A stretch of 64,000 bases of DNA from Actinokineospora enzanensis DSM 44649 (GTDB lineage Bacteria > Actinomycetota > Actinomycetes > Mycobacteriales > Pseudonocardiaceae): contig NZ_KB894404.1 of the NCBI RefSeq assembly GCF_000374445.1, positions 310,001 to 374,000 on the forward strand, in the 5' to 3' direction. This document shows positions 1 to 12,100 of this stretch, in pieces. Every line of letters starts with the position of its first letter. Within the stretch, counting starts at the first letter, position 1. The notes below the pieces were generated by a model. The model ran no database searches, was not told where the DNA came from, and saw only the letters and a program-made list of their open reading frames with translations. A program made the position numbers and the translations under genes.

Positions 1-3000
1 CCGGAGGTCGGGCGCGCGTGGCGGGCCGGTGTGTCGTCGTTCGGGATCAGCGGCACGAACGCGCACGTGATCATCGAACAGCCCGAGCCTACCGAGGTCG
101 CGGCCGTGCCTGCACCGGGTCTGGTGCCATTGCCGGTATCGGCCAGGTCCGAGGAGGCGCTTGCCGCCCAGGTCGACCGGCTGACGGAGTTCCTCGCGGC
201 GCGGTCGGACCTGTCACCTGCGGATGTCGGGTTGTCGCTCGCTGTCGGCAGGTCGGTGTTCGGGCACCGCGCGGTGTTGTTGGCCCAGGACGACCGGGTT
301 GACGAGGTGGCCCGGGGTGTCGCGGTCGAGCGGTCGTTGGCGGTGTTGTTCACCGGTCAAGGGTCGCAGCGGCTGGGCATGGGGCGGGCGCTGTATGACC
401 GGTTCCCGTTGTTCGCGCAGGCTTTCGAGGAGGTCACCGCTCAGCTGGACCCGTCCTTGCGTGCGGCGATGTGGGGTGATGGGTCGGGCCTGGATGACAC
501 GAGGTTCGCGCAGCCCGCGTTGTTCGCTCTGGAAGTGGCGTTGTTCCGGTTGGTCGAGTCGTGGGGGCTGCGGCCGGACTACGTTGCCGGGCATTCGATC
601 GGTGAGGTGACGGCCGCGCATGTGGCCGGAGTCTTGTCGTTGCGGGACGCCTGCGCGTTGGTGTCGGCTCGGGCGCGGTTGATGGCTGCCCTGCCGGTGG
701 GTGGGGCGATGATCGCCGTTCAGGCCGTTGAGGACGAGGTGTCGGCGCGGCTGGTGGAAGGCGTGTCGATTGCGGCGATCAACGGGCCGCGCGCGGTGGT
801 GATCTCCGGTGTGGAGGCCGCCGTGGTGGCGATCGCGGACGGGTTTGCCGCCGAGGGGCGGAAGATCCAGCGTCTGTCGGTGAGTCACGCGTTTCACTCG
901 CCGCTGATGGATCCGATGCTGGCGGAATTCGGGCAGGTCGTGTCCGGTCTGGAGTTCCGCGAGCCCAGGATCCCGCTGGTCTCCAACGTGACCGGTCAGC
1001 TCGCCACCGAGGAGATCCGCACACCGGAGTACTGGGTCGAGCACGTCCGCCGGACCGTCCGGTTCGCTGACGGGGTTCGGGCCTTGGTCGACGTGGGCGT
1101 GTCGGCGTTCCTGGAACTGGGCCCGGACGGGGTCCTGACCGCGCTGGTCCAGGTCGAGGACGGCGTGGTGGCCGTCCCCGCGTTGCGCAAGGACCGGGAC
1201 GACGACACCGCCCTGCTCACGGCAGTGGCCCGCCTGCACGTCTCCGGCGTCCAGATCGACTGGTCCGCCCTCTACCCGGGTGCGCGCCGGGTAGAGCTGC
1301 CCACCTACGCCTTCCAGCACCAGCGGTACTGGCCCAGGCCGTCGCCCCGCACCGGTGACGTGTCGTCGACCGGACTCGCCCCGGCCGACCACCCGCTGCT
1401 GGGCGCGGCCATGACCCCGGCCGACTCGGACGAGGTCTTCCTCACCAGCCGGATCTCCCTGCGCACGCACCCCTGGCTGGCCGACCACACCATCGACGGC
1501 GCACCGGTCTTTCCTGGGACGGGTTTCCTGGAGCTGGCCATCCGCGCAGGCGACCAGGTCGGCTGCACCCGGGTCGAGACACTCGCGCTGGAGGCACCGC
1601 TGCCCCTGACCGAGGGCGGCGTGGCCGTCCAGGTCCGGGTGGGCGCCCCCGATGCGCACGGCGCTCGTCTGATCAGCGTGTTCTCGCAGCACGAGCGGTC
1701 CTGGACCCGGCACGCCACCGGCACGCTGGGGCTCGGCGAACGAATCGCGAACCTCGATACCTCGGAATGGCCCCCGCGCGACGCGGTCGCGGTGGACCTG
1801 ACCGGCTTCCACAGCGAGCACGGCCCGGTGTTCCAGGGACCGCAGTCGGTCTGGGCGCGCGAGGACGAGGCGTTCGTGGAAGCCGCGTTGACGGTCCAGG
1901 CGGAGGACGCCCGGTACTTCGGCCTGCACCCGGCCCTGCTCGACATGGTCGTGCGCTCGGTCGAGTTCCTCGGGCTGTCCGATCTGGAACCCGCCTCCTG
2001 GCAGGACATCTCCCTGCACGCCCGAGGCGCGGCGGTGGTCCGGGCACGCATCGTGAAGACCACCGAGGACACGGTGTCCATCGCACTGGTCGACTCGGCA
2101 GGCGCGCCTGTGTTGTCCGGCGTGTTGAGTCTCCGCCCTCGGTCGGACTCCGGTCAGTCGGCCGCCCGGGGAGCGTTGCTGCGGCTGGAGTGGGTGCGGG
2201 CCCCGGAGGTCACGGCCGCCGAGAACGTCCGGTGTGTGGAACTGGGCGACGGCGAGTCCGGGATCGAGTCCTTGGCCGAGGTCGCCGACGAGTCGATCGT
2301 GGCGGTGTCGATCTCCGGCAGGGGCATGGACCTACCGGGCGCGGCACACGAGCTGGCAGCCCGCGCGCTCGGCCTGGTGGGGGAGTGGCTGGCCGAGGAC
2401 CGTCCGGCGGGATCCCGGCTGGTGTTCGTGACCCGGCACGCGGTGGCGGCCGACGCCGAGGAGACCGTGCAGGACCTGGCGGCGGCTGTCGTGTGGGGCC
2501 TGGTGCGCTCGGCCCAGTCGGAACACCCGGACCGTTTCATCCTGCTCGACACCGACGGCGATCTCTCGTCCCTGAGGTTCCTACCTGCCCTCTCGGCAAC
2601 GGGAGATGCCCAGTTCGTGGCCCGGGGTGGCGAACTCCGCGTCGCCCGGCTGGCCCGGATGAGCACCGACCGGGACGTCCGGCCGCGCGAGTGGAACGCG
2701 GACGGAACAGTGTTGATCACCGGCGGCACGGGTGGCCTGGGCAGCGAGATCGCCCGGCACCTGGTGGTCCACCACGGCGTGCGCCATCTGTTGCTCCTCA
2801 GCCGCCGGGGCCTGGAAGCCCCGGCCGCAGTCGAGTTGCACGACGAGTTGACCGCGCAAGGCGCCTCTGTGACGGTCGCCGCGTGCGATGTGGCTGATCG
2901 GGCCGAACTGGCGGAGGTGCTGGCCAGGGTTCCGGCGGCGCACCCGCTCACCGCCGTCGTGCACACCGCAGGCGTGCTGGACGACGGTGTGGTGACCGCA

Positions 3001-3795
3001 CTGACCCCGGACCGGGTGTCCACGGTGCTGCGCCCGAAGGTCGACGCGGCCTGGCACCTGCACGAACTCACCGAGAATCTCGCCGCGTTCGTGCTGTTCT
3101 CCTCCATCTCCGGTGTCATGGGCAGCGCGGGCCAGGCCAACTATGCCGCAGGCAACGTCTTCCAGGACCACCTCGCGCAGCTCCGCACGGCCCAGGGGCT
3201 GCCCGCGCACTCGGTGGCCTGGGGAGCCTGGGCGCGCGACACGGGCATGACCGCGACCCTGTCCGACCAGGACATGCGCCGCGTCTCCGCAGCGGGCCCG
3301 CCGCTGTCCGTCGAGCAGGGGCTGGCGCTGTTCGACCAGGTCACCAGCCTGGACGAGCCCCACGTCGTACCGCTCGGCGTCGCCCCGCGAGCCATGCGCA
3401 CGCCCGGCGAGGTCCCGCCGTTGTTGCGTGGCCTCATCAGGGGCGGTCGTCGGATCGCGGCGGCGGGCGGGGCCGGGACAGTCGCGGAACTGACGCGCCG
3501 GTTGCGGGACCTGGCGGACAGCAGGCGGGTCCGGTTCATGGTCGAGCTGGTGCGCGCCGAGTCGGCCGCCGTGCTCGGACACGCCTCCGCCCAGGCGGTG
3601 GACCCGGGACGGGAGTTCCGGGAGCTCGGGTTCGACTCCCTCACGGCCGTGGAACTGCGCAACAAGCTCACCACGGCCACCGGCCTGCGGCTGCCCGCCA
3701 CCCTCGTCTTCGACTACCCCACCCCCGTCGTACTGGCCGAACACCTGGTCCGGCAGCTGCTGGACCAGCGGGAGGACGTGCCGCGAGTGGTCGCG
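1..3795 (+). other. Module A1 (partial): [KS]-AT(malonyl)-DH?-KR-ACP
   Basis: Only the KS tail is inside the window. AT: catalytic Ser in GHSIGE at 595-597 and HAFH at 886-897, so malonyl-CoA. DH: the first motif [10 protein letters not shown] is intact at 1486-1515, and the Asp of HPALLD is present at 1942-1944. However, the helper His/Gln four residues later is Arg (DMVVR, 1954-1956). The usual GYxYGPxFQG motif is shortened to SEHGPVFQG (about 1813-1839), lacking the Gly-Tyr. I regard this DH as weak or inactive, but not proven so. KR: nucleotide-binding GGTGGLG, LDD at 2977-2985 (B-type marker), catalytic Tyr at 3142-3144 and a following Asn, so active. ACP: GFDSL with the phosphopantetheine Ser at 3637-3639. 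Expected output is a beta-hydroxy group, or an alkene if the DH works. Confidence 0.85.
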
Positions 3796-6700
3796 GCCGG
3801 GGCGACCACGGACCCGATCGTCATCGTCGGCATGGCCTGTCGGCTGCCGGGCGGGGTCGAGTCGCCGGAACAGCTGTGGGACCTGGTCGCGGCGGGACGG
3901 GACGGGATCTCGGCGTTCCCGACCGACCGGGGCTGGGACCTGGCCCGGCTCACCGGGGACGGCCGGGGCCGCAGCGCGACCGGCCGGGGTGGCTTCCTGG
4001 ACGAGGTAGCCGGGTTCGACGCGGCCTTCTTCGGGATCTCGCCGCGCGAGGCGGTCGCGATGGATCCGCAGCAGCGGCTGTTGCTGGAGGTCGCCTGGGA
4101 GGCGTTCGAGCGGGCCGCGATCGACCCGGCCGCCCTGCGCGGCAGCCGGACCGGCGTGTTCGTGGGCACCAACGGGCAGGACTACGCCGCACTGGTGATG
4201 AACTCCCAGGACGACACCGAGGGCCACGCGACCACCGGCCTGGCCACCAGCGCCATCTCCGGCCGGGTGTCCTACGTGTTCGGCCTGGAGGGCCCGGCGG
4301 TCACCGTCGACACGGCGTGTTCGTCGTCGCTGGTGGCCATGCACTGGGCGGCCCAGGCCCTGCGCGCGGGCGAGTGCTCGCTGGCGGTGGCCGGTGGCGT
4401 GACCGTGATGGCGACACCGTCCGGGTTCGCGGGGTTCAGCGCGCAGGGCGGGTTGGCGGCCGACGGGCTGTGCAAGGCGTACGCGGACGCGGCGGACGGG
4501 ACCGGGTGGGCCGAGGGCGTTGGTTTGCTTGTCCTGGAACGGCTTTCGGACGCGCGACGACTGGGGCATGAGGTGCTGGCGGTCGTGCGGGGGAGCGCGG
4601 TCAACCAGGATGGCGCGTCGAACGGGTTGACCGCGCCGAATGGGCCGTCGCAGCAGCGGGTGATCCGGCAGGCGCTGGCGAGCGCCGGGCTGGTGGCGTC
4701 CGATGTGGACGTTGTGGAGGGGCACGGCACGGGGACGACGCTGGGTGATCCGATCGAGGCGCAGGCGTTGTTGGCGACCTATGGGCAGGATCGGGAGCGG
4801 CCGTTGCTGCTGGGGTCGGTCAAGTCGAACATCGGGCATACCCAGGCGGCGGCCGGGGTGGCCGGTGTGATCAAGATGGTGCAGGCGATGCGGCACGGGG
4901 TCGTGCCGAGGACGCTGCACGTGGATCGGCCTTCGTCGCATGTGGACTGGTCGAGCGGCGCGGTGGAGATCGTCGCCGAGCAGCGGCCGTGGCCTGAGGG
5001 GGATGGGCCGCGTCGCGCAGGTGTGTCGTCGTTCGGGATCAGCGGGACGAACGCGCACGTGATCCTGGAACACGCCGGACAGGCGTCACCGATCGAGGTC
5101 GAGCCGCGGCCGGTCTCGGCGGGTGCTGTGCCATGGCTGGTGTCGGCGCGGACGGAGGAGGCGCTGGCGGATCAGGTGGCGCGGCTGACCGGGTTCGTCG
5201 CGGCCCGGCCCGACCTCTCGCCGGTGGATGTGGGGCTGTCGCTGGCAGGCCGGACGACCTTCGAGCACCGGGCCGTGCTGATCCCGGACGAGCTGGCGCG
5301 GGGTCGGGCTGTCGAGCGGTCGTTGGCGGTGCTGTTCACGGGCCAGGGCTCGCAGCGACCGGGGATGGGGCGCGAGCTGTATGCGCGGTTCCCGGTGTTC
5401 GCCCAGGCCCTGGACGAGGCACTGGCCGGGTTGGACGGTTCGGTGCGGGATGTGATGTGGGGAGACAAGCCTGGCCTGGACGACACCGGGTTCGCGCAGC
5501 CCGCGTTGTTCGCGCTGGAGGTGGCGCTGTTCCGGCTGGTCGAGTCGTGGGGCGTGCGGCCGGACTTCGTCATCGGGCACTCGGTCGGCGAGATCACGGC
5601 CGCGCACGTGTCCGGGGTGCTGTCGCTCACGGACGCCGGTGCGCTGGTGACCGCCCGCGCCGGGCTGATGCGGCGCCTGCCGGGCGGGTCGATGGTCGCC
5701 ATCGAGGCCGATGAGACGGAGTTGGAGTCCTGGCTGACCGACGGCGTGTCGATCGCGGCCGTGAACGGGCCCAGGGCGGTCGTGATCTCCGGTGCCGAGT
5801 CCGAGGTCGATCGGATCGCCGACGCTTTCGGGGTGCTCGGCCGAAAGACCCGACGGCTCTCGGTGAGCCACGCGTTCCACTCGCCGCTGATGGACCCGAT
5901 GCTCGCGGACTTCCGTGCGGCCGTGTCGGGTCTGACATTCGGTGAACCGCGCATCCCGCTGGTGTCCAATGTGACCGGACAGCTCGCCGACTCGGAGATC
6001 GGCACGCCGGAGTACTGGGTCCAGCACGTCCGCCGGACCGTCCGCTTCGGCGACGGCATCCGGACCCTGGCGGAGGCGGGCGCGTCGGCGTTCCTGGAGC
6101 TGGGGCCGGACGGGGTGCTGACCGCGCTCACCCGGCAAACCCTGGACGAGACCGTGGCCTTCCCGGCTCTGCGCAAGGACCGCGACGAGGAAACCACCCT
6201 GCTCAACGCGTTGGCGCAGCTGTATGTGTCCGGAGTGGACGTCGACTGGTCCGAGTTCTTCGCGGGCACGGGCACACGCCGAGTCGGTCTGCCCACGTAT
6301 GCCTTCCAGCACAAGCGGTTCTGGGCCCGCCCCGGGACCCGGGGCGATGTGACCTCCGCCGGTCTCCAGTCGGCCGAACACCCCTTGTTGGGCGCGGCCG
6401 TGGCATTGGCCGAGTCGGACGCGGTCCTGTTCACCGGTCGGATCTCCGTGCACACCCACCCTTGGCTGGCCGACCACACCATCGACGGCGCCCCGGTCTT
6501 CCCCGGGACCGGCTTCCTGGAGCTGGCCATCCGCGCCGCCGACCAGGTGGGTCTCGACCGGGTCGAGCAGCTGACGTCCACGGTCCCCCTGGTCCTCGAC
6601 GACCGGCCCGTGACGATCCAGGTATCCGTCGGTGAGCCGGACGAGTCCGGTTCTCGAACCGTCCGCTGCCACGCCCGCCCCGATGACCAGCCGTGGACCG

Positions 6701-8967
6701 AACACGCCACCGGCATCCTCACCGCCGACACCCGACTCTTGGAACCCGTCACCGAATGGTCGCCACCCGAGGCCACGGCCGTGGACGTCGATGGCATCCG
6801 GGGCCTGCGCTCGCTGTCCCACACCGGTGACGAGATCCACGCCGAGGCGGCCCTGCCGGAAGCCCTGACCGGCGACGCGTTCGGGATCCATCCCGTCCTG
6901 CTGACCTCGATCATCCACGCGGCAGGTTCCCTGGACGACCGACCGCTGCTCCCGTCCGCCTGGACCGGCGTGTCCCTGCATGCCGCAGGCGCCTCGGTGG
7001 TGCGGGCCCGTATCCGCAGGACCGGCGAGGACACGTTCTCGATCGCGGCGGTCGACGTCCAGGGCACCCCGGTGCTGACAGTGGACTCGGTGACACTCCG
7101 GGAACCCACTTCGGCACCGACCTCACCCGGCAGGCCCCACGACTCCCTCCTCCGCCTGGACTGGGTCCCGGCCCCCGAGACACCGGCAGCCGAGATCCGC
7201 TGGGTCGAACTGGACACCCTCGGCGCGTCCCTGGATGACCTCACCGGCGACGAGGATCTGGTGCTGGTCCCGGTCTCGGGCACGGGCGACCTGCCTGGGG
7301 CCGCGCACGAGCTGGCCAACCAGGCGCTGAGCCTCGTGCAGCGGTGGCTCGCCGAGGACCGGCTGTCGCGAACGCGGCTGGTGTTCGTGACGCGGCAGGC
7401 CGTGGCCGTGTCGGCGGATGAGGACGTGGTCGATCTCGCGGCAGGCACCGTGTGGGGTCTCGTCCGGTCGGCACAATCGGAACACCCCGGCCGGTTCGTC
7501 CTCCTCGACACCGACGACTCCGAGTCCACTGCCGTCCTGCCCGGCCTGGGAGCACTGCTTGCCTCCGGCGACGCGCAGTTCGCCGTGCGCGCGGGCTCGA
7601 TACGCCTGCCCCGACTGACCCGGATGACCACCCCGCCCGCCGAGCAACCCGACTGGGACCCGCACGGCACCGTGCTGATCACCGGCGGCACCGGCGCGCT
7701 CGGCGCCCATGTCGCCCGGCGGCTCGCCGCCCAAGGGGCGCGGCATCTGGTCCTCACGAGCCGCCGAGGCATGGCGGCCCCCGGCGCGGCCGAACTCGCG
7801 GCGGAACTCCAGGAAGCCGGTGCCCACGCCACGGTCGTCGCCTGCGATGTGGCCGACCGGGACGCCGTCGCCGGGATGCTGGCGGCGATCCCCGCCGACC
7901 ATCCACTGACCGCCATCATCCACACCGCCGGTGTGCTCGACGACGCCGTCACCGACGCTCTCACCCCGGAACGCATGACCACCGTGCTGCGCCCCAAGGT
8001 GGACGCCGCCTGGCACCTGCACGAGCTCACCGAGAATCTCGCCGCGTTCGTGCTGTTCTCCTCGATCTCCGGCGTCACCGGCAGCGCGGGCCAGGCCAAC
8101 TACGCCGCCGCCAACACCTTCCTCGATCACCTCGCCCGACACCGCCGGGCCCGGGGCCTCCCCGCGCACTCGGTGGCCTGGGGCCCGTGGGTGCTCGATG
8201 GCGGCATGACCAGCACGTTGAGCGACACCGACCTCCGCCGGATGCGCGGCGGCTTCCCACCGCTCACTCTCGACCGGGGCCTGACCCTGCTCGACGCCGC
8301 CCTGGGCACCGACGAGGCCCAGGTGATCGCCGTCGAGCTGTCCGACAGCGGCCGCATGGCACCGGAGGATCTGCCCGCCGTCTTCCGGGCCCTGGTCAAG
8401 ACGCGCCGCAAGGCCGCCCGCGACACCGGCCGGTCGGCCACGCTCGTGCAGGAACTCACCGGCCTGAAGAAGCCCGAGCGCGTCCGGTTCATGACCGAGC
8501 ACGTCACCGCCGAGGCCGCCGCCGCGCTCGGGCACACCTCCGCCAAGGACGTCGACCCCGCCCGCGAGTTCCGCGAGCTGGGCTTCGACTCCCTGACCTC
8601 CCTGGAACTGCGCAACCGCCTGGCCACCCGGACCGGCCTGCGCCTGCCCGCGACCCTCGTCTTCGACTACCCGACACCCACCGTCCTCGGCGAGTACCTG
8701 GTGTCGCGGCTCGTCACGGCGGAGGCCGACGCGGCCCCGTCGCTGCTGGCCGAGCTCGACCGCATCGACGCGGCCCTGGCCGCAGGCGAGCCGGACGAGA
8801 TCACCAGGTCGGGCATCGCGCAGCGGCTGAGCCGGATGCTGGACCGCTGTCGGGCCGCCGAGCCGGACACCGAGGCGACCCAGGTGTCCGAGCGGATCGG
8901 CGCGGCCAGCGCGGAAGAGATCTTCGACTTCATCGACCACGAGCTCGGGCGCCTCAGCGACCGCTGA
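1..8967 (+). CDS. PKS-A: type I modular polyketide synthase, C-terminal part (5' end outside window)
   Basis: Cytosolic multienzyme that extends a polyketide chain with malonyl-CoA units. The frame is open from base 1, so the N-terminus lies upstream. The first residues are the tail of a KS ([12 protein letters not shown]), and the GTG at 31 is inside this domain and is not a start. Domain order: KS tail (1-80), AT (340-1190), DH (1390-2130), KR (2704-3270), ACP (3535-3760), KS (3811-5090), AT (5326-6190), DH (6379-7090), KR (7666-8260), ACP (8480-8715), C-terminal docking segment (8730-8964). Both ATs have GHS(I/V)GE plus HAFH, the malonyl pattern. The second DH is dead and the first doubtful (see the module entries). 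TGA stop at 8965-8967, with the next PKS gene 33 bases on, so the two are probably one transcript. The adjacent gene ends in a TE, which places PKS-A just before the last protein of the line. Confidence 0.96.
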   Translation, partial: PEVGRAWRAGVSSFGISGTNAHVIIEQPEPTEVAAVPAPGLVPLPVSARSEEALAAQVDRLTEFLAARSDLSPADVGLSLAVGRSVFGHRAVLLAQDDRVDEVARGVAVERSLAVLFTGQGSQRLGMGRALYDRFPLFAQAFEEVTAQLDPSLRAAMWGDGSGLDDTRFAQPALFALEVALFRLVESWGLRPDYVAGHSIGEVTAAHVAGVLSLRDACALVSARARLMAALPVGGAMIAVQAVEDEVSARLVEGVSIAAINGPRAVVISGVEAAVVAIADGFAAEGRKIQRLSVSHAFHSPLMDPMLAEFGQVVSGLEFREPRIPLVSNVTGQLATEEIRTPEYWVEHVRRTVRFADGVRALVDVGVSAFLELGPDGVLTALVQVEDGVVAVPALRKDRDDDTALLTAVARLHVSGVQIDWSALYPGARRVELPTYAFQHQRYWPRPSPRTGDVSSTGLAPADHPLLGAAMTPADSDEVFLTSRISLRTHPWLADHTIDGAPVFPGTGFLELAIRAGDQVGCTRVETLALEAPLPLTEGGVAVQVRVGAPDAHGARLISVFSQHERSWTRHATGTLGLGERIANLDTSEWPPRDAVAVDLTGFHSEHGPVFQGPQSVWAREDEAFVEAALTVQAEDARYFGLHPALLDMVVRSVEFLGLSDLEPASWQDISLHARGAAVVRARIVKTTEDTVSIALVDSAGAPVLSGVLSLRPRSDSGQSAARGALLRLEWVRAPEVTAAENVRCVELGDGESGIESLAEVADESIVAVSISGRGMDLPGAAHELAARALGLVGEWLAEDRPAGSRLVFVTRHAVAADAEETVQDLAAAVVWGLVRSAQSEHPDRFILLDTDGDLSSLRFLPALSATGDAQFVARGGELRVARLARMSTDRDVRPREWNADGTVLITGGTGGLGSEIARHLVVHHGVRHLLLLSRRGLEAPAAVELHDELTAQGASVTVAACDVADRAELAEVLARVPAAHPLTAVVHTAGVLDDGVVTALTPDRVSTVLRPKVDAAWHLHELTENLAAFVLFSSISGVMGSAGQANYAAGNVFQDHLAQLRTAQGLPAHSVAWGAWARDTGMTATLSDQDMRRVSAAGPPLSVEQGLALFDQVTSLDEPHVVPLGVAPRAMRTPGEVPPLLRGLIRGGRRIAAAGGAGTVAELTRRLRDLADSRRVRFMVELVRAESAAVLGHASAQAVDPGREFRELGFDSLTAVELRNKLTTATGLRLPATLVFDYPTPVVLAEHLVRQLLDQREDVPRVVAAGATTDPIVIVGMACRLPGGVESPEQLWDLVAAGRDGISAFPTDRGWDLARLTGDGRGRSATGRGGFLDEVAGFDAAFFGISPREAVAMDPQQRLLLEVAWEAFERAAIDPAALRGSRTGVFVGTNGQDYAALVMNSQDDTEGHATTGLATSAISGRVSYVFGLEGPAVTVDTACSSSLVAMHWAAQALRAGECSLAVAGGVTVMATPSGFAGFSAQGGLAADGLCKAYADAADGTGWAEGVGLLVLERLSDARRLGHEVLAVVRGSAVNQDGASNGLTAPNGPSQQRVIRQALASAGLVASDVDVVEGHGTGTTLGDPIEAQALLATYGQDRERPLLLGSVKSNIGHTQAAAGVAGVIKMVQAMRHGVVPRTLHVDRPSSHVDWSSGAVEIVAEQRPWPEGDGPRRAGVSSFGISGTNAHVILEHAGQASPIEVEPRPVSAGAVPWLVSARTEEALADQVARLTGFVAARPDLSPVDVGLSLAGRTTFEHRAVLIPDELARGRAVERSLAVLFTGQGSQRPGMGRELYARFPVFAQALDEALAGLDGSVRDVMWGDKPGLDDTGFAQPALFALEVALFRLVESWGVRPDFVIGHSVGEITAAHVSGVLSLTDAGALVTARAGLMRRLPGGSMVAIEADETELESWLTDGVSIAAVNGPRAVVISGAESEVDRIADAFGVLGRKTRRLSVSHAFHSPLMDPMLADFRAAVSGLTFGEPRIPLVSNVTGQLADSEIGTPEYWVQHVRRTVRFGDGIRTLAEAGASAFLELGPDGVLTALTRQTLDETVAFPALRKDRDEETTLLNALAQLYVSGVDVDWSEFFAGTGTRRVGLPTYAFQHKRFWARPGTRGDVTSAGLQSAEHPLLGAAVALAESDAVLFTGRISVHTHPWLADHTIDGAPVFPGTGFLELAIRAADQVGLDRVEQLTSTVPLVLDDRPVTIQVSVGEPDESGSRTVRCHARPDDQPWTEHATGILTADTRLLEPVTEWSPPEATAVDVDGIRGLRSLSHTGDEIHAEAALPEALTGDAFGIHPVLLTSIIHAAGSLDDRPLLPSAWTGVSLHAAGASVVRARIRRTGEDTFSIAAVDVQGTPVLTVDSVTLREPTSAPTSPGRPHDSLLRLDWVPAPETPAAEIRWVELDTLGASLDDLTGDEDLVLVPVSGTGDLPGAAHELANQALSLVQRWLAEDRLSRTRLVFVTRQAVAVSADEDVVDLAAGTVWGLVRSAQSEHPGRFVLLDTDDSESTAVLPGLGALLASGDAQFAVRAGSIRLPRLTRMTTPPAEQPDWDPHGTVLITGGTGALGAHVARRLAAQGARHLVLTSRRGMAAPGAAELAAELQEAGAHATVVACDVADRDAVAGMLAAIPADHPLTAIIHTAGVLDDAVTDALTPERMTTVLRPKVDAAWHLHELTENLAAFVLFSSISGVTGSAGQANYAAANTFLDHLARHRRARGLPAHSVAWGPWVLDGGMTSTLSDTDLRRMRGGFPPLTLDRGLTLLDAALGTDEAQVIAVELSDSGRMAPEDLPAVFRALVKTRRKAARDTGRSATLVQELTGLKKPERVRFMTEHVTAEAAAALGHTSAKDVDPAREFRELGFDSLTSLELRNRLATRTGLRLPATLVFDYPTPTVLGEYLVSRLVTAEADAAPSLLAELDRIDAALAAGEPDEITRSGIAQRLSRMLDRCRAAEPDTEATQVSERIGAASAEEIFDFIDHELGRLSDR
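3811..8715 (+). other. Module A2: KS-AT(malonyl)-DH(inactive)-KR-ACP
   Basis: KS: Cys in DTACSSSL at 4318-4320, His in EGHGTGT at 4723-4725 and KSNIGHT complete the Cys-His-His triad. AT: Ser in GHSVGE at 5581-5583 and HAFH at 5869-5880, so malonyl. DH: the first motif [10 protein letters not shown] (6475-6504) survives. The catalytic Asp of the second motif is Thr ([10 protein letters not shown], Thr at 6904-6906), and the GYxYGPxF motif is absent (the region reads [13 protein letters not shown]). Loss of the Asp abolishes dehydration in this family, so I call it inactive. KR: LDD at 7936-7944, Tyr at 8101-8103, WGPW present, so B-type and active. ACP Ser at 8590-8592 in GFDSL. Expected output: a beta-hydroxyl retained. 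Confidence 0.9.
8730..8964 (+). other. C-terminal docking segment of PKS-A
   Basis: After the last ACP about 80 residues follow with predicted helices and charged heptads, ending in [14 protein letters not shown]. This ending is typical of the class-1 four-helix docking domains that hand the chain to the next PKS protein. The natural partner by position is the N-terminal coiled coil of PKS-B. Closely similar endings occur on PKS-C (DDEMFDLIDKELG), so specificity must rest on a few charged positions. Confidence 0.75.
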
Positions 8968-8987
8968 TCTCGGCGTGCCCACCCACC

Positions 8988-8992
8988 GGAGG
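8988..8992 (+). promoter_or_regulatory. Ribosome binding site of PKS-B (GGAGG)
   Basis: GGAGG lies eight bases before the ATG at 9001, inside the 33-base gap after PKS-A. Its position fixes the start codon of PKS-B and supports translation from a shared PKS-A/PKS-B message. No separate promoter is evident in the short gap. Confidence 0.85.
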
Positions 8993-9000
8993 CTGCTCAC

Positions 9001-9105
9001 ATGTCCACTGACCCCGACCGCAAGCTCGTCGACTACCTCAAGTGGGTCACCGCCGACCTGCACCAGACCCGACAGCGGCTGCAGGAGGTCGAGTCGGGCA
9101 GGCAG
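9001..9105 (+). other. N-terminal docking helix of PKS-B
   Basis: About 35 residues before the KS form an amphipathic coiled coil ([18 protein letters not shown]). This is the class-1 N-terminal docking type that pairs with a C-terminal docking domain. PKS-C and PKS-D start with near relatives (DKLREYLKRAIAEL and [14 protein letters not shown]), so the three share an origin. The likely partner is the end of PKS-A, by adjacency. Confidence 0.8.
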
Positions 9106-12100
9106 GAGCCGGTCGCCATCGTCGGCATGGCCTGCAGGCTGCCGAACGGGGTGACCAGCCCGGCCGGGTTCTGGCGGCTGCTGGCCGACGGCGCCGACGG
9201 CATCGGCCGCTTCCCGGCCGACCGTGGCTGGGACTTCGACGTGCTCACCGGCGACGGCGCGGGCAGCAGCGCGGCCACCGAGGGCGGGTTCATCGACGCG
9301 GGCGCCTTCGACGCGCCGTTCTTCGGGATCGCGCCCCGCGAGGCGGTCGCGATGGACCCGCAGCAGCGGCTGCTGCTGGAGCTGTCCTGGGAGGCGATCG
9401 AGCGCGCCGGGATCGACCCGGTCGGCCTGCGGGGCAGCAGGACGGGTGTGTTCGTGGGCGCGTCCGGTGTGGACTACGCGGGCGTGCTGCTGAACTCCGG
9501 CGAGGACGCGGAAGGGCACGGGACGACCGGGCTCCTGGCGAGCGTGGTGTCCGGTCGGGTCTCCTACACGCTGGGGTTCGAGGGTCCGGCGGTGACCGTG
9601 GACACGGCGTGTTCATCGTCGCTGGTGGCCATGCACATCGCGGCCCAGTCGCTGCACGCGGGCGAGTGCACGCTGGCCCTGGCCGGTGGTGTCACGGTGA
9701 TGTCGACGCCGATGGCGTTCTCCGGGTTCAGCAGGCAGGACGCGGTGTCGCCGAGCGGCCGGTGCAAGTCCTATGCGGACTCGGCGGACGGCACGGGCTG
9801 GTCCGAGGGTGTCGGCGTGCTCGTGCTGGAGAAGCTGTCCGACGCGCGGCGCAACGGGCACGAGGTGCTGGCGGTGATCCGTGGGTCGGCGGTGAACCAG
9901 GACGGCGCGTCGAATGGCTTGACCGCGCCGAATGGGCCGTCGCAGCAGCGGGTGATCCGACAGGCGCTGGCGGGCGCGGGGCTGGTGCCGTCCGATGTGG
10001 ACGTTGTGGAAGGGCATGGCACCGGGACGACGCTCGGGGATCCGATCGAGGCGCAGGCGCTGCTGGCGACCTACGGGCAGGACCGTGAGCAGCCGCTGTT
10101 GCTGGGGTCGGTGAAGTCCAACATCGGGCACGCGCAGGCGGCGGCGGGCGTCGCGGGCGTGATCAAGATGGTGCTCGCCATGCGGCACGGCTTGCTGCCC
10201 AAGACCCTGCACCTGGACAGCCCGTCGTCCCATGTGGACTGGTCGGCCGGTGCGGTGGAACTGCTGACCGAGCAGCGGGCCTGGCCGGAGGTGGATCGGC
10301 CGTGGCGGGCGGGGGTGTCGTCGTTCGGCATCAGTGGGACCAACGCGCATGTGATTGTCGAACAGGCGGAGCCGGTTTCTGTTGAGACCGCGCCTGTTTC
10401 GCCGATGGTGGTGCCGTGGCTGGTGTCGGGGAAGTCGGAGCCTGCGCTGGCCGCGCAGGTGGAGCGGTTGACCGGGTTCGTCGCGGACGAGCCCGACGTG
10501 GCGGCGGTGGATCTCGGTCGGTCGTTGGCGGGCCGGTCCGTGTTCGAGCACCGGGCCGTGTTGCTGGCGCCGGGGCACGAGGTGGCCCGGGGCGTGGCCG
10601 TCGAGCGGTCGTTGGCGGTGTTGTTCACGGGGCAGGGTTCGCAGCGGCCAGGCATGGGGCGGGCGTTGTGTGCTCGGTTCCCGGTGTTCGCCCAGGCACT
10701 GGACGAGGTGTTGGCGCACCTTGATCCGTCGTTGCGTGAGGTGATGTGGGGTGATGGGCCGGGCCTGGATGACACCGGGTTCGCCCAGCCCGCGTTGTTC
10801 GCGCTCGAAGTGGCGTTGTTCCGGCTCGTCGAGTCGTGGGGGTTGCGGCCGGACCATGTTGCCGGGCATTCGATCGGCGAGGTCACGGCCGCGCATGTGG
10901 CGGGTGTGTTGTCGCTGGCGGATGCCTGTGCGTTGGTGTCGGCTCGGGCACGGTTGATGGCCGCCCTGCCTGCGGGCGGGGCGATGATCGCCGTTCAGGC
11001 CACCGAGGACGAGGTGTCGGCGCGGCTTGTCGAAGGCGTGTCGATCGCCGCCGTCAATGGCCCGGAGTCCGTGGTGATCTCCGGTGTGGTGAACCCGGTC
11101 GTCGAGATCGCCGAGTACTTCGCCGCCGAGGGGCGCAAGACGCAGCACCTGTCGGTGAGTCACGCGTTCCACTCGTCGCTCATGGACCCGATGCTCGACG
11201 ACTTCCGCCAGGCGATCGCGGACCTCACCTTCGGGGAACCCGAGATCCCGGTCGTCTCCAACGTGACCGGCAGACTCGCCACCGAGGAGATCCGCACGCC
11301 GGACTACTGGGTCGAGCATGTCCGCCGGACTGTCCGGTTCGCCGACGGGGTTCGGGCCCTGGCAGGCGCGGGTGCGTCGGCGTTCCTGGAGCTGGGGCCG
11401 GACGGTGTGCTGACCGCGCTGGCCCGGGGCGTGCCGGACGCGGTGGCCGTTCCCGCGTTGCGCAAGGACCGGGACGAGGAGACCACGCTGGTCACCGCCC
11501 TGGCCGAGCTGCACGTCGCCGGAGTGGACATCGACTGGTCCGCGTTCTTCGCGGGCACCGGCGAGCGCCGGATCGACCTGCCCACCTATGCCTTCCAGCA
11601 CGAGCGTTATTGGCCCGCGCCGAGCGAGGCCATCGACCGCGCCGGTGACCCGCTCGACGCCCGATTCTGGGCCGCCGTCGAAGGCGAGGACGCGGACCTG
11701 CTCGCCGCCGATCTCGATGTCGACGTCGTCGCCCTGGAAGCGGTCCTGCCCGCCCTGTCGACCTGGCGGCGCCACCGCCGCTACCAGTCCGTGCTCGACT
11801 CCCTCCGCTTCCACGAGACCTGGAAGCCACTGCCCGCGAACGCCACCCGGCCCGCCGGAACCTGGCTGGTCGTCACCCCGAACCGGTGCGCCGACGACGA
11901 ATGGCAGGCCGCCGTGCTCGCGGCGGTCGGCACCGACGCGATCCGGCTCGGCCTGGACGAGGTCGACCGCGCCACCCTGACCGACCGGCTGCGCACCCTC
12001 GCGCCCACCGACGCCACCCTGGCCGGGATCGTCTCCCTGCCGGCCCTCGACGCCGACCCGGTCACCGCCACGGCGACCCTGCTCCAGGCGGTGCGGGACG

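Noticed and set aside
31-33. GTG as start of PKS-A
   Set aside because: It falls inside the conserved KS C-terminus ([14 protein letters not shown]), and the frame is open to base 1, so the gene continues upstream.
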